Origin: Bacteroidota bacterium
GTDB lineage: Bacteria; Bacteroidota; Ignavibacteria; Kapaibacteriales; UBA961
Assembly: GCA_018266765.1 (NCBI GenBank)
Contig: JAFDZU010000016.1
Coordinates: forward strand, 1 to 59,184
Length of the DNA stretch: 59,184 bases
Reading direction: 5' to 3'
This document shows, piece after piece, positions 9,339-17,211 of this stretch (the first letter of the stretch is position 1; each line of letters begins with the position of its first letter). Both the position numbers and the translations under genes were made by a program. Below the pieces are notes generated by a model, which saw only the letters and a list, made by a program, of their open reading frames with translations, was not told where the DNA came from and searched no databases.

Positions 9339-10187
9339 ATGGGCGAAAAATTTGTAACTATACTAGGAAGCTTAGTCGGAAGTTTTTTACTGCTTTCTTT
9401 ACTGAGTGCGCTGTGGTCACGGCACAAAGTTCGTAATGCAATCAAACGTTTGCGCAAACGTGAATACGGTAAAACTCTTACAAAAACCTATCAAACATCT
9501 GCCGTTTCATCACTTCCGCCTATTGTACAGCAATATTTTTCAACCGTTCTGACCGATGGACAACGGTATATAGATTTTATCGAAATGTCTCAAGAAGCAG
9601 ATTTTCGTACTCAAGTTGATGGTGATTGGTCTCATCTATCTGCTGATGTCTGGTTTAGCGCTAATGAGCCGGGTTTAGTATGGAAAGCGCGGTTTGGAAC
9701 GTCAATTTTGCCATATAAAACTGCATCGCTCGAATTTATTAATGGGAAAGGACATGGTTTGGTACGACTTTTGGGGACAATTACCCTATTAGAAACGCAT
9801 GGATTCGAGGCAGACATTACCCTGCTTTCACGGTATTTAATGGAAGCGGTATGGTTTCCAACGGTTTTGCTGCCGAGCAGGCAAATTGAATGGTCGTCAG
9901 TAAGTGAACTTTCTGCAAAAGCCGAAATTAAATTTGAAGGTCTCTGTGCATCAGCCGTTTTTACTTTTACGCCCGACGGACTGATTGAAAACATAGTAAC
10001 TCATGATAAATTTCGAGATTTCAAGGGGTCGTACGAGAAGGAACAGTTCACATTGCATTGCAGTAATTACAGGCAATTCCAAAAAATAACAATTCCAACA
10101 AAAGTTGAGTTTGTATGGAATTTACCCGACAAAGATTTTTTGTATGGTAAATTTCGTGTAGACAATGTTCGGTATGAATTATCATAA
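9339..10187 (+). CDS. DUF6544 family protein
   Basis: Protein of 282 residues with an N-terminal membrane helix (~7-27). The DUF6544 pattern follows: LPPIVQQYF near residue 58, W-x-LSADVWFSANEPGLVWKARF near 98-120, and LLSRYLMEAVWFPTVLLPS near 168-186. The family is widespread in bacteria and has no defined activity. A good AGGAGA Shine-Dalgarno lies 8-13 bases before the ATG, and a TATCTTTG element resembling the Bacteroidota -7 box lies about 110 bp upstream (9223-9230). The transglycosylase gene follows 44 bp downstream and may be co-transcribed. Confidence 0.8.
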   Translation: MGEKFVTILGSLVGSFLLLSLLSALWSRHKVRNAIKRLRKREYGKTLTKTYQTSAVSSLPPIVQQYFSTVLTDGQRYIDFIEMSQEADFRTQVDGDWSHLSADVWFSANEPGLVWKARFGTSILPYKTASLEFINGKGHGLVRLLGTITLLETHGFEADITLLSRYLMEAVWFPTVLLPSRQIEWSSVSELSAKAEIKFEGLCASAVFTFTPDGLIENIVTHDKFRDFKGSYEKEQFTLHCSNYRQFQKITIPTKVEFVWNLPDKDFLYGKFRVDNVRYELS

Positions 10188-10231
10188 AAACAGGTTGACA
10201 GAGTAGTTTAATGGCAACCTTACCTTAGCTT

Positions 10232-11209
10232 ATGAAGAAAAAATCGTTGCCAAAATTTAATATTCCTTTTCTACTGCTTAACACTACAATTGTTTTTTCA
10301 GTATTGTTACTCTTTTCGTCCTGTTCGACAACTCCGGCCGTTCATTTGAATACGTCCATAACAACCAAAACCGAGCAAGAATCTTCATCTTCATTATTAA
10401 GTTATAAGCACACCGAATTTTCTGCCGTTGCCGACACTCTTCTTCGCCGTGGAATAGATACTACTTTTCTTTTACAACTACTGAATGAAGAGCGTTTGCA
10501 CTTCGAACCGAACCTTGTCAAAATAAACGTTGCCGGAACCAGAAAGAAGCCGGACTATTCTAATCATTACAACAAACTATCCGTAAAAAAAAGCCAAGAG
10601 TTTCTCGAAAAACATCGCCCTATTTTACAAGCCGCGGAACAGCAATATGGCGTACCCAAAGAAGCAATTACCGCAATTTTGTGGATAGAAACTAAGTTTG
10701 GCGGTTATTTAGGAAGAAATTACATTCCATCAATATTTTTTAGCGTAGCACTTGCCGCTACTCCCGAAAACATTACAAAGAACAAGGAAGTCATGCGTGC
10801 TGAATATGAACCGGCTGATTCTGTAGAGGTACGAGAGTTAGAATTAAAAATCGAACAACGAGCAAAGCGAAAGTCAGCTTGGGCAATTGGTGAATTACTG
10901 GCTTTGGATACTCTTCGGAAAATTTCTCCTATTTCTCCGTTTGAATTATACGGTTCGTCGGCAGGTGCGTTCGGTCTGCCTCAATTTTTACCATCGAGTT
11001 ATGTTCGGTGGGCTGTTGATGGAAACGGCGATGGAAGCGTTAATCTTTTTGAAGTGGAAGATGCTATTTTTAGTGTCGGGAATTATTTGAATGTGAATGG
11101 TTGGGGAAATGCTCGCGAAGCGCAAGAGAAAGCGGTGTTTCACTACAATAACAGCAAAGATTATGTGGATGCAGTTCTAAAATTGGCAGAGAAATTGAGT
11201 GAGCATTAA
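10232..11209 (+). CDS. MltB-like lytic murein transglycosylase (lipoprotein)
   Basis: Cleaves the beta-1,4 MurNAc-GlcNAc bond of peptidoglycan with formation of the 1,6-anhydro product, acting from the periplasmic face. A lipoprotein signal ends in the lipobox LFSSC (Cys31). The SLT-type domain contains the catalytic Glu in AILWIETKFGGYLG (Glu153), a SAGAFGLPQFLPSSY motif and the VDGNGDGSVNLFEVEDAIFS segment. The C-terminal NYLNVNGWG and VFHYNNSKDYV motifs are as in the MltB family. At 325 residues it is close to family length. Its physiological partner is unknown; it probably shares a transcript with the upstream DUF6544 gene. Confidence 0.85.
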   Translation: MKKKSLPKFNIPFLLLNTTIVFSVLLLFSSCSTTPAVHLNTSITTKTEQESSSSLLSYKHTEFSAVADTLLRRGIDTTFLLQLLNEERLHFEPNLVKINVAGTRKKPDYSNHYNKLSVKKSQEFLEKHRPILQAAEQQYGVPKEAITAILWIETKFGGYLGRNYIPSIFFSVALAATPENITKNKEVMRAEYEPADSVEVRELELKIEQRAKRKSAWAIGELLALDTLRKISPISPFELYGSSAGAFGLPQFLPSSYVRWAVDGNGDGSVNLFEVEDAIFSVGNYLNVNGWGNAREAQEKAVFHYNNSKDYVDAVLKLAEKLSEH

Positions 11210-11290
11210 ATAAAGACTTTAAACTGTTTGAGCAATTTTAATTCTTTCTCAGACTTTAGCGGTAAAAAGACTTTAAACCGTAATAATATA

Positions 11291-11331
11291 AAAATATATT
11301 CAGTGTGTGATTTCAGCACTGAATATATTTT
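11291..11331 (+). terminator. AT-rich hairpin after the transglycosylase gene
   Basis: A 15-bp inverted repeat (11291-11305 with 11317-11331) and an 11-nt loop, partly followed by T-rich sequence. The short direct repeat AAAGACTTTAAAC occurs twice just upstream (about 11213 and 11269). It is a likely transcript end for the 9339-11209 unit. Confidence 0.5.
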
Positions 11332-11416
11332 CATCTATTCTTTATTTACCGAATCTATTAAAACCAATCAAATGCCAAAAATGATGTAAATAAGAAATAA
11401 TTACAATAGAAAAAAT

Positions 11417-11453
11417 AAAAGTGCCCTAATTTTTGAAATTACGGCACTTTTTT
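11417..11453 (+). terminator. Rho-independent terminator upstream of mraZ
   Basis: The stem AAAAGTGCC / GGCACTTTTTT is extended inward by TAATTT/AAATTA around a TTG loop and ends in six T residues. It is a classical intrinsic terminator that insulates the mraZ promoter region from the genes to the left. Confidence 0.75.
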
Positions 11454-11533
11454 AGTTTGTATAACTATTGTAATATTTTTTTGACAGAAAGTTTGCTGTT
11501 TAAACGGCTTTTTGGTTGTTTCGCACTGTAATT

Positions 11534-11587
11534 GTGGGTGAAAGTGGGGCAAAGAAGTAGATTTTTTGCAAAAGTGGGTGAAAGTGG
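11534..11587 (+). promoter_or_regulatory. MraZ operator: two pairs of GTGGG boxes
   Basis: Boxes at 11534 (GTGGG), 11544 (GTGGGG), 11574 (GTGGG) and 11584 (GTGGT) are spaced exactly 10 bp within each pair and 40 bp between pairs, so all fall on one helix face. This matches the known MraZ target of GTGGG repeats separated by about 5 nt, found upstream of mraZ in other bacteria. It lies 49-102 bp before the mraZ start, so autoregulation is expected. Confidence 0.85.
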
Positions 11588-11635
11588 TGGAAGAAAATTT
11601 GTAGTGGTACTTTAATAGTTATTCAGCAAAATCAA

Positions 11636-12079
11636 ATGTCGTTCTTCAAAGGTCAGGAAGTTTTTTCCATAGATAATAAAGGTCGGGTGAACATCCCAGC
11701 GAAGATGCGCAAGGCAATTTCGCCGGATGCAAACGACACGTTTATTATCACACGCGGGGCTGATAAATGCGTAGTCGCTTATCCCTTGAATGAATGGAAA
11801 AAATATGAAGAACAATATTCCGTACTTAATCAATACGACGAAAAGAACAGATTCTTCCTACGGGTGATTTTAGCATGGAGTGAAGAAGTAGAGATAGACG
11901 CTCAACAAAGAATTTCTCTCTCTAAAAAATATCTCGACTTTGCAGGAATCGAAGGAAAAGTAACTATCGTAGGAATGATTGACCACATAGAATTTTGGAA
12001 TCCTGAAGAATTCGAGAATTACATTTCTAATCACGATGAATCGTATGAAAATGTGGCGGCGCAAGTGATGAGAAAATAA
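11636..12079 (+). CDS. mraZ: Transcriptional regulator MraZ
   Basis: AbrB-like DNA-binding regulator of the division and cell-wall cluster, forming ring-shaped oligomers that bind GTGGG repeats. The protein has 147 residues, the usual family size. It carries two SpoVT/AbrB-type halves: FSIDNKGRVNIPAKMRKAI (~10-28) and VEIDAQQRISLSKKYLDFAG (~84-103), each followed by the conserved strand (FIITRGADKCVVAYP; VTIVGMIDHIEFWNP). Four matching boxes lie upstream. The rsmH reading frame follows almost immediately. Assignment is firm. Confidence 0.97.
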   Translation: MSFFKGQEVFSIDNKGRVNIPAKMRKAISPDANDTFIITRGADKCVVAYPLNEWKKYEEQYSVLNQYDEKNRFFLRVILAWSEEVEIDAQQRISLSKKYLDFAGIEGKVTIVGMIDHIEFWNPEEFENYISNHDESYENVAAQVMRK

Positions 12080-12103
12080 CATTTGCCATTAACGCCACTC
12101 GAT

Positions 12104-13063
12104 ATGAAAAAACGATACGTAAAAAAAAGAGATGGTGAACGTAAAAGTGAGAGAGTAATTCAAGAGTATGATTATCATATTCCGGTAATGCTCGAAGAAG
12201 TATGCAACTATTTAATTACGGATACCGACGGAACATATATAGACGGAACACTTGGTGGTGGAGGGCATACCGCAGAGATTTTAGAGCGGCTTTCGACTAA
12301 CGGAAAAATTATAGCATTTGATGCTGACGAACAAGCAATCGAACATTGCACACAAAAGTTCTCAGCAGAATTAGAGAAAAGTAACAGCAGACTTGTTCTT
12401 TATAACGACAATTTCATTCGGGCATGCAGCATAGGGGAACTTCGGGGGAAGGTACTCGGGCTTTTGTTGGATTTAGGTGTTTCATCGCGACAGTTAGACT
12501 CTGGCTCGCGAGGAATCAGTCATCGCGTGAACTCCCGCCTAACGATGAGTTTCGGTTCACGTGGAAATACAGCAGAAGACCTCCTGGATGGTGCGGACGA
12601 AAGGGAAATCGAATCCATTCTCAAAAAGTATGGTGAAGAGCCTTTCGCTAGGGTTATTGCGCGGCGGATCGTTCAACGTCGCCGCGCTGCCCCTCTCCGC
12701 TCCACCTACGACTTACGCTCAGTAATCGAAGAAGTTGTACCGCCTCATATCGCTTCCAAATCAATCACTCGTGTATTTCAAGCAATCCGTATCGCTGTAA
12801 ATGACGAACTTGGTGTATTAGAAAAAACGCTTCGCGGCATTATTCCGGTTCTTGCTCCTCATGGGAGAATAGCAGTTATTTCTTATCATTCTCTCGAAGA
12901 TAGAATTGTCAAAAATGTATTTAGGGAATTAGCCGATAAGAACCAAGATACTCCACCCGAACTAACTATTATTACTTCAAAACCGCAACCACCGACTGAC
13001 GATGAAATTCACCGTAATCCACGCGCTCGCAGTGCAAAACTCCGTGTAGCAGAGAAAATCTAA
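12104..13063 (+). CDS. rsmH: 16S rRNA (cytosine(1402)-N(4))-methyltransferase RsmH
   Basis: SAM-dependent methyltransferase of 16S rRNA C1402 (MraW). Motifs seen: YHIPVMLEEVCNYL, the SAM loop DGTLGGGGHTAEIL, IIAFDADEQAIE, LLLDLGVSSRQLD, and the C-terminal IAVNDELGVLE and ISYHSLEDRIVK. The usual GFSF-x-DGPLDMRMD stretch is replaced by GISHRVNSRLTMSFGS, which is unusual. The ATG at 12104 gives 319 residues; a TTG at 12083, 3 bp after mraZ, would add seven. No ftsL, ftsI or mur genes follow, so the cluster ends here. Confidence 0.93.
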   Translation: MKKRYVKKRDGERKSERVIQEYDYHIPVMLEEVCNYLITDTDGTYIDGTLGGGGHTAEILERLSTNGKIIAFDADEQAIEHCTQKFSAELEKSNSRLVLYNDNFIRACSIGELRGKVLGLLLDLGVSSRQLDSGSRGISHRVNSRLTMSFGSRGNTAEDLLDGADEREIESILKKYGEEPFARVIARRIVQRRRAAPLRSTYDLRSVIEEVVPPHIASKSITRVFQAIRIAVNDELGVLEKTLRGIIPVLAPHGRIAVISYHSLEDRIVKNVFRELADKNQDTPPELTIITSKPQPPTDDEIHRNPRARSAKLRVAEKI

Positions 13064-13129
13064 AAAACAAAATTATATTAAAATCAAAACTATGAAAACA
13101 GACTTCAAAAGCAGATTAAAATCAATTAC

Positions 13130-14371
13130 TTAGTCATCAATGGTTGTTTTGGGTAACGATTTGACAGACAAAGATTCTTTATAGAAAGAATCTATTTTAG
13201 TATGAAGCAAAATAAGTTCTTGTTCCGTTAGTGATTCCTTATGTATTGCATTTTCAATTCCAAAGAATAAAGCACGAACTTTAGTAATATCAACACCAGA
13301 CTTCCCTGCTGTTTTATAGAGAAACTCCTCAGTAAATTCATTCGTACGAACAAAATATGTGCTGCGAATATGTTCCAAAAAATATTGAATTTTCTTGTCG
13401 GCAAGGTTTGCATGGTTATTCTGCTCGTAATACATTCGCCCAACTGTTTGCACAAAATCAAGGGTTGAATTCCGCACCGGCTGAATAACAGGTATAATCC
13501 GTTGGTTTCGTTTAGCACGGAATAGCACAAATAATACTGCCCCCACAAGAATCAAGTAATAGGCATACCGAAGCGACTCTACTGATAATATATATCGAAA
13601 TGGACTCGTTGCTTCTTCACGACCAACCTTGTAATACTCGTCCCAAAGAATACGGTCAGAATTTATAAATGAAAAAGATTTAGAAATAAAATCTCTATTC
13701 CATTTATCCAATATAGAATAATTGGTAAAACAAAGCGGAGTGGAAGACAAATAAAAATATCCCTTACCGAATTTCATACGAAGTAGGATGGGGTCATTGG
13801 TGAAGTTGGTTGCAATAATTGTTGATTTTACTGTATCAAATGTGTGAAAATAGTGTGTCGTTGTTCCTTTTTTGAATAACCACTGTTTACTGTTATTCGA
13901 AAAGGCAGTGGACGTAAGGTGAATAACATTAGAGTCACTGTACGACATTGAATAATTTACAGAGGTAGAGAATTTGAGTGTGTCTGCTAATTTACCTTTG
14001 AACGTTTCTGCACTTGCAAATACTGTTCCACCTGAATTGACAAACTCAAGGAGCGTTTTAGTATCAAGGTCATCAGGACTAAACTTTTCATTGATAAACA
14101 CATAGAGTGGCGGCGAACTATCTTTCCACTCGGCAGAATCGGCTGTGATACTTGGAAGCGCATTATATATCGGCTCTCGGACAATCTCCACAGACGATTT
14201 TGGAAAAAGGCGAGGTAGCATTCTATACAGTATAAAATTACCATACGGTATTTTATCCTTCTGAGAATATGTATGTGCCCAATTAATAGGAGTTGGTTTG
14301 AGCATTTCCAGAACAACCATTGCCACAAATACTACCGCAAGAATTATAATGAATTTTCGTTGTGATTTCAT
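13130..14371 (-). CDS. DUF4350 domain-containing membrane protein
   Basis: Protein of 413 residues with an N-terminal membrane helix (~7-25) and a second near residue 275 (YAYYLILVGAVLFVLF). The large extracytoplasmic part begins with the DUF4350 hallmark HTYSQKDKIPYGNFILYRMLPRLFP and continues with a Rossmann-like core (PPLYVFINEKFSPDD, FVNSGGTVFASA). Its start overlaps the DUF4129 gene stop by 4 bp (ATGA), so the two are translationally coupled. In Bacteroidota these families are often found beside MoxR, DUF58 and stage-II-sporulation-M-like genes, which are not in this window. Molecular function unknown. Confidence 0.8.
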   Translation of the reverse strand: MKSQRKFIIILAVVFVAMVVLEMLKPTPINWAHTYSQKDKIPYGNFILYRMLPRLFPKSSVEIVREPIYNALPSITADSAEWKDSSPPLYVFINEKFSPDDLDTKTLLEFVNSGGTVFASAETFKGKLADTLKFSTSVNYSMSYSDSNVIHLTSTAFSNNSKQWLFKKGTTTHYFHTFDTVKSTIIATNFTNDPILLRMKFGKGYFYLSSTPLCFTNYSILDKWNRDFISKSFSFINSDRILWDEYYKVGREEATSPFRYILSVESLRYAYYLILVGAVLFVLFRAKRNQRIIPVIQPVRNSTLDFVQTVGRMYYEQNNHANLADKKIQYFLEHIRSTYFVRTNEFTEEFLYKTAGKSGVDITKVRALFFGIENAIHKESLTEQELILLHTKIDSFYKESLSVKSLPKTTIDD

Positions 14372-15162
14372 AATGATTGCGCCGGTGTAACTGCAACAGA
14401 AAATAACTGAACCGCTGATTGATACTTATCCTTGTCAATTTTTACATTTCCATACCACACATATTCAAAGATAATGCTCGCCTGACTAAAGCCAAGATGA
14501 ATCTCCGGTAAGCGAATCTCATTGCGATAATCACGGTTGGTTTTGTTGATTTTCAGTTGAATAATTTCATCATCAGAGAGTCGTTTCAACAACCAAAGAT
14601 AGTGTAATCGTATGGCATGACGATAGTCTGAACGAGCTTCGGCAGTGGCAATCAGTTCGGGGAAATTTAACTCGTGAATATTTTCGTCAAAAACGGTAAA
14701 ACAAACGTTTGCATTCGCTTTTTTACCACCAAACAAACCACCGAGTTTACTTCTGAACAATATAATATTGACAATTGCAATCGCAATGACTATTAGAACA
14801 TACATCAGAGCTTTGCCGACTTTTGCTCCAATTTGAGTTCCAAAAAATTGTTCGAGCATTGACCAAAACCAACGCTTAAACATTTCCCATAGTGATGTTT
14901 GATCTGGTGTTTCAAGGTCGTAGTCGAATGTTTTATCGTTGAGATATTCCTGCAAATCATTCTGAGAAATGATTTTTTCCACTACGGAACTGCTATCGTA
15001 ATTAGGCGTGGGTTTTGGAGGTGCATCAAAAAGCTGAACCCGGGCCGAACCGTAATAATCATAATCTTTTACAGTGGTATCAATAACTGAAACGGAATCC
15101 ACTTGGGCAACAGCTACTGAATGAGCCAATACAACTACAAATATAGCAAGAAAGTTACGCAT
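14368..15162 (-). CDS. DUF4129 domain-containing protein
   Basis: Protein of 264 residues from the ATG at 15162. That start makes a TGATG overlap with the manA stop and places a clean signal peptide (MRNFLAIFVVVLAHSVAVAQ) at the N-terminus; a longer frame from 15189 would spoil it. A central membrane helix (VLIVIAIAIVNIILF) follows a tryptophan-rich amphipathic stretch. The C-terminal ~90 residues carry the DUF4129 pattern: AIRLHYLWLLKRLSD, NRDYRNEI and IFEYVWYGNVKIDKDKY. The family is usually the membrane partner of transglutaminase-like or MoxR/DUF58 systems. Here it is coupled to DUF4350. Confidence 0.8.
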   Translation of the reverse strand: MRNFLAIFVVVLAHSVAVAQVDSVSVIDTTVKDYDYYGSARVQLFDAPPKPTPNYDSSSVVEKIISQNDLQEYLNDKTFDYDLETPDQTSLWEMFKRWFWSMLEQFFGTQIGAKVGKALMYVLIVIAIAIVNIILFRSKLGGLFGGKKANANVCFTVFDENIHELNFPELIATAEARSDYRHAIRLHYLWLLKRLSDDEIIQLKINKTNRDYRNEIRLPEIHLGFSQASIIFEYVWYGNVKIDKDKYQSAVQLFSVAVTPAQSL

Positions 15163-16139
15163 CAAGAATTGCTCTGGGGAAAAGCACAAAGAAGTGTTGC
15201 TGTGCCGATTGGATGAAGCATATACTCACTGACTCCTGCCGGTATTAGTGCAGATTGACCGCACTCAAGCCTAACGCTGGTAAATTCTCCGCGAACCTCA
15301 AGTGTGCCTTCGATAACACTTAATAAATGCGGTGTGGTTGATTCGGTATTAAGCCAAAACTGCTTGGAAAGCATTATTTTATCTAATCCAAAATATTGCC
15401 CGCGAAGAAGTGACACGAGGGAAATTCCATCGGTAATAAGTTCGGTTATTTGCTTACTGACTGCTGTGCTGTTTACCTCGAAATGACTGCACTGCAAGCC
15501 CTTGTCAATATGCAGTTCTCTGGGATTGCCGTCCAATCCTGTGCGTTCCCAGTCGTACAGCCGATAGGTTGTATCGCTTGTTTGTTGGAGTTCATACAAC
15601 ACGATACCCGGGCCGATTGCATGAACAGTTCCCGCAGGTACGTTTACAAAGTCGCCTGCCTTTACCGAGACAAATTGGAGACAGTTTTTGGCATTTCCGT
15701 TTTCAATTGCAGTGCGGAAATCATGCTTATTCATTTCAGTGGAAAATCCATAAATAATCTCAGCATTCGGAGCGGCATCAAGGATATACCAGCATTCCGT
15801 TTTACCTCTCGGTTCTCCTTCAAGTATTAATGCAAGTGTATCATCAGGATGAACTTGCACCGATAGCCAATCTTGTGCATCCAAAAATTTAATTAAAAGC
15901 GGAAAGCCGTTTTCAACATTACAACTTCCCACAATTTCATTTGGGAATTGAGCTGTTACTTCACCTAAGGTAAGCCCTGAAAACTCACCATTTGCAATAC
16001 GATTTTCTGAGTAAATTTCCCATGATTCGCCGACGGGTTCATTCGGTGGAAGTGATTTATTCAAACTAATTTCCATGGCTCGACCGCCCCACACTTTGAT
16101 ATGAAGAGACGGCTCGAATAGTAATGGATAAGGATTCAT
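15162..16139 (-). CDS. manA: Mannose-6-phosphate isomerase, class I
   Basis: Interconverts mannose-6-phosphate and fructose-6-phosphate, feeding GDP-mannose and exopolysaccharide synthesis; cytoplasmic zinc enzyme. The 325 residues include the N-terminal KVWGGRAMEISL, VGESWEIYSE, the zinc-site motifs SVQVHPDD and GKTECWYILDA, AGTVHAIGPGIVLYELQQ, and the substrate-site segment TTYRLYDWER. This short class I form is typical of Bacteroidota and Firmicutes. It is translationally coupled (TGATG) to the DUF4129 gene downstream, an unexpected link between sugar metabolism and an envelope-protein pair. Confidence 0.92.
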   Translation of the reverse strand: MNPYPLLFEPSLHIKVWGGRAMEISLNKSLPPNEPVGESWEIYSENRIANGEFSGLTLGEVTAQFPNEIVGSCNVENGFPLLIKFLDAQDWLSVQVHPDDTLALILEGEPRGKTECWYILDAAPNAEIIYGFSTEMNKHDFRTAIENGNAKNCLQFVSVKAGDFVNVPAGTVHAIGPGIVLYELQQTSDTTYRLYDWERTGLDGNPRELHIDKGLQCSHFEVNSTAVSKQITELITDGISLVSLLRGQYFGLDKIMLSKQFWLNTESTTPHLLSVIEGTLEVRGEFTSVRLECGQSALIPAGVSEYMLHPIGTATLLCAFPQSNS

Positions 16140-16178
16140 AGGTTTCCCTAATAAGTAGAGTTGGACGAATGGAAAAGT

Positions 16179-16397
16179 TTAATTTTCTGTATCCGATTTT
16201 TTCTTTCGTGGAATTTTCGGTACAAACTCAGCACGGTGATTTTGGACTTCATCACGAATAGTTTGGGCTAATTGGCGAACTTCCTGCATGTTTTTACGGA
16301 GTCGAACTCCTGCTTCACGATTTTCCTTATCGTAGAATTTACGGAAATCCGACTCGAAAGACTGAACAAGGGTAAGTAATTCTTGATAGCGATTCAT
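16179..16397 (-). CDS. Histone H1-like small basic protein
   Basis: Protein of 72 residues with a helical N-terminal part (YQELLTLVQSFESDFRKFYDKENREAGVRLRKNMQEVRQLAQTIR region) and a Lys/Arg-rich tail (PKIPRKKKSD). The FYDKENREAG-x-R-x-RK-x-MQ pattern matches small proteins annotated histone H1/Hc1-like in Bacteroidota. DNA compaction is inferred from family naming, not shown here. It lies between manA (39 bp) and cutA (22 bp) on the same strand and is probably co-transcribed. Confidence 0.7.
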   Translation of the reverse strand: MNRYQELLTLVQSFESDFRKFYDKENREAGVRLRKNMQEVRQLAQTIRDEVQNHRAEFVPKIPRKKKSDTEN

Positions 16398-16419
16398 GGA
16401 TTTTATGATACAAAGAAAT

Positions 16420-16749
16420 TTATACTGTTAATGTTTCTACCATCCAATTCAAATACTGCGACGAAGCACCTGAAAGAGGCAATGAAATAATCTCGGGAAC
16501 ATCATACGGATGAAGTTCGCGGATACGTGGCTCAAGAAATTCAATCTGCTCTTCAGATGTTTTAATGAACAACATTACTTCTAATGATTCACGGATTGCA
16601 CCGCGCCAACCGTAAATTGAATATGCGCTTAACATTATATTACAACATGCGGCAAGTCGTTCTGAAACAAGGATGCGTGCAATGTTTTGAGCGTTGTCGA
16701 AAGAGTTCGTTGTTACAAGAACAAGTCGAAAGTTTGAGGCATTTTCCAT
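16420..16749 (-). CDS. cutA: CutA1-family divalent cation tolerance protein
   Basis: Small trimeric protein with a ferredoxin-like fold. Motifs: LVLVTTNSFDNAQNIARILVSERLAACCN, SIYGWRGAIRESLEVMLFIKT and ELHPYDVPEIISLPL, all classical CutA1 signatures. The ATG at 16749 gives 109 residues, the usual length; the frame could start five codons earlier at 16764. Linked to copper tolerance in E. coli by genetics, with the molecular role unsettled. Its start region lies close to a divergent membrane-protein gene at 16808. Confidence 0.92.
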   Translation of the reverse strand: MENASNFRLVLVTTNSFDNAQNIARILVSERLAACCNIMLSAYSIYGWRGAIRESLEVMLFIKTSEEQIEFLEPRIRELHPYDVPEIISLPLSGASSQYLNWMVETLTV

Positions 16750-16807
16750 AGTTTTGCAGTTCAATTCAATTGTTAATTTACTTTATCTTATATCGAAATT
16801 ACGAAAA

Positions 16808-17098
16808 ATGATTATCAATGCCATCTTTCTTCTTCATATTGTTGCCGCTTTGTATGGTTTTACGAAGCGTTGGCAAGAAGCAAATATCCGCGAAGGATTA
16901 CTTGCTGTGCTAATTTTTGGACTTGCCTTTACGATTTTATGGGCTATTACCGGACAAGTAGCTCGGCTTATTTCTCCGCAGGGAGGATTTTCGTGGTGGT
17001 TCGACCGAGATACAATTTCGCTTGTGTTGCTCGGTATTCTCGATGGCATTTTCTTTTACTTTTTCTTTCTGAAAGAAAAACCTGCCGAAAACAAATAA
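16808..17098 (+). CDS. Small membrane protein of unknown function
   Basis: Protein of 96 residues from the ATG at 16808 (MIINAIFLLHIVAALYGF), the first start not antisense to cutA. Three hydrophobic segments are visible: ~2-18, ~30-50 (GLLAVLIFGLAFTILWAIT) and ~70-90 (SLVLLGILDGIFFYFFFL), with a GGFSWWFDRDT loop between the last two. I do not recognise the family. It is divergently oriented from cutA and ends before a strong bidirectional terminator at 17155. Confidence 0.65.
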   Translation: MIINAIFLLHIVAALYGFTKRWQEANIREGLLAVLIFGLAFTILWAITGQVARLISPQGGFSWWFDRDTISLVLLGILDGIFFYFFFLKEKPAENK

Positions 17099-17116
17099 TT
17101 GTGATTCTTTCTTATC

Positions 17117-17150
17117 ACATAGGCACATAGAGAACATAGAAAGATTTAGA
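17117..17150 (+). repeat. ACATAG-triplet repeat, divergent copy
   Basis: CACATAGG-CACATAGA-GAACATAG followed by AGATTT resembles the ACATAG part of the 1-63 and 58800-58861 repeats. Like them it sits immediately before a transcription-terminator hairpin, but the hairpin here is unrelated in sequence. Confidence 0.6.
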
Positions 17151-17154
17151 AACA

Positions 17155-17188
17155 AACAGCCGCCGAACCTAAAGATTCGGCGGCTGTT
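17155..17188. terminator. Strong bidirectional terminator between convergent genes
   Basis: A 13-bp perfect GC-rich stem (AACAGCCGCCGAA with TTCGGCGGCTGTT) and 8-nt loop between the plus-strand gene ending at 17098 and the minus-strand gene ending at 17212. Short T/A runs lie on either side. Confidence 0.8.
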
Positions 17189-17211
17189 CTATTGTGATAC
17201 CTACTTCATTA

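Noticed and set aside
12083-12103. TTG start for rsmH seven codons upstream
   Set aside because: No better ribosome site than for the ATG at 12104, and the added residues are not part of the conserved domain. It remains possible because of the 3-bp distance to mraZ.
13092-13133. 13-codon ATG frame after rsmH as a vestigial ftsL
   Set aside because: Too short to carry any signal and without a ribosome binding site.
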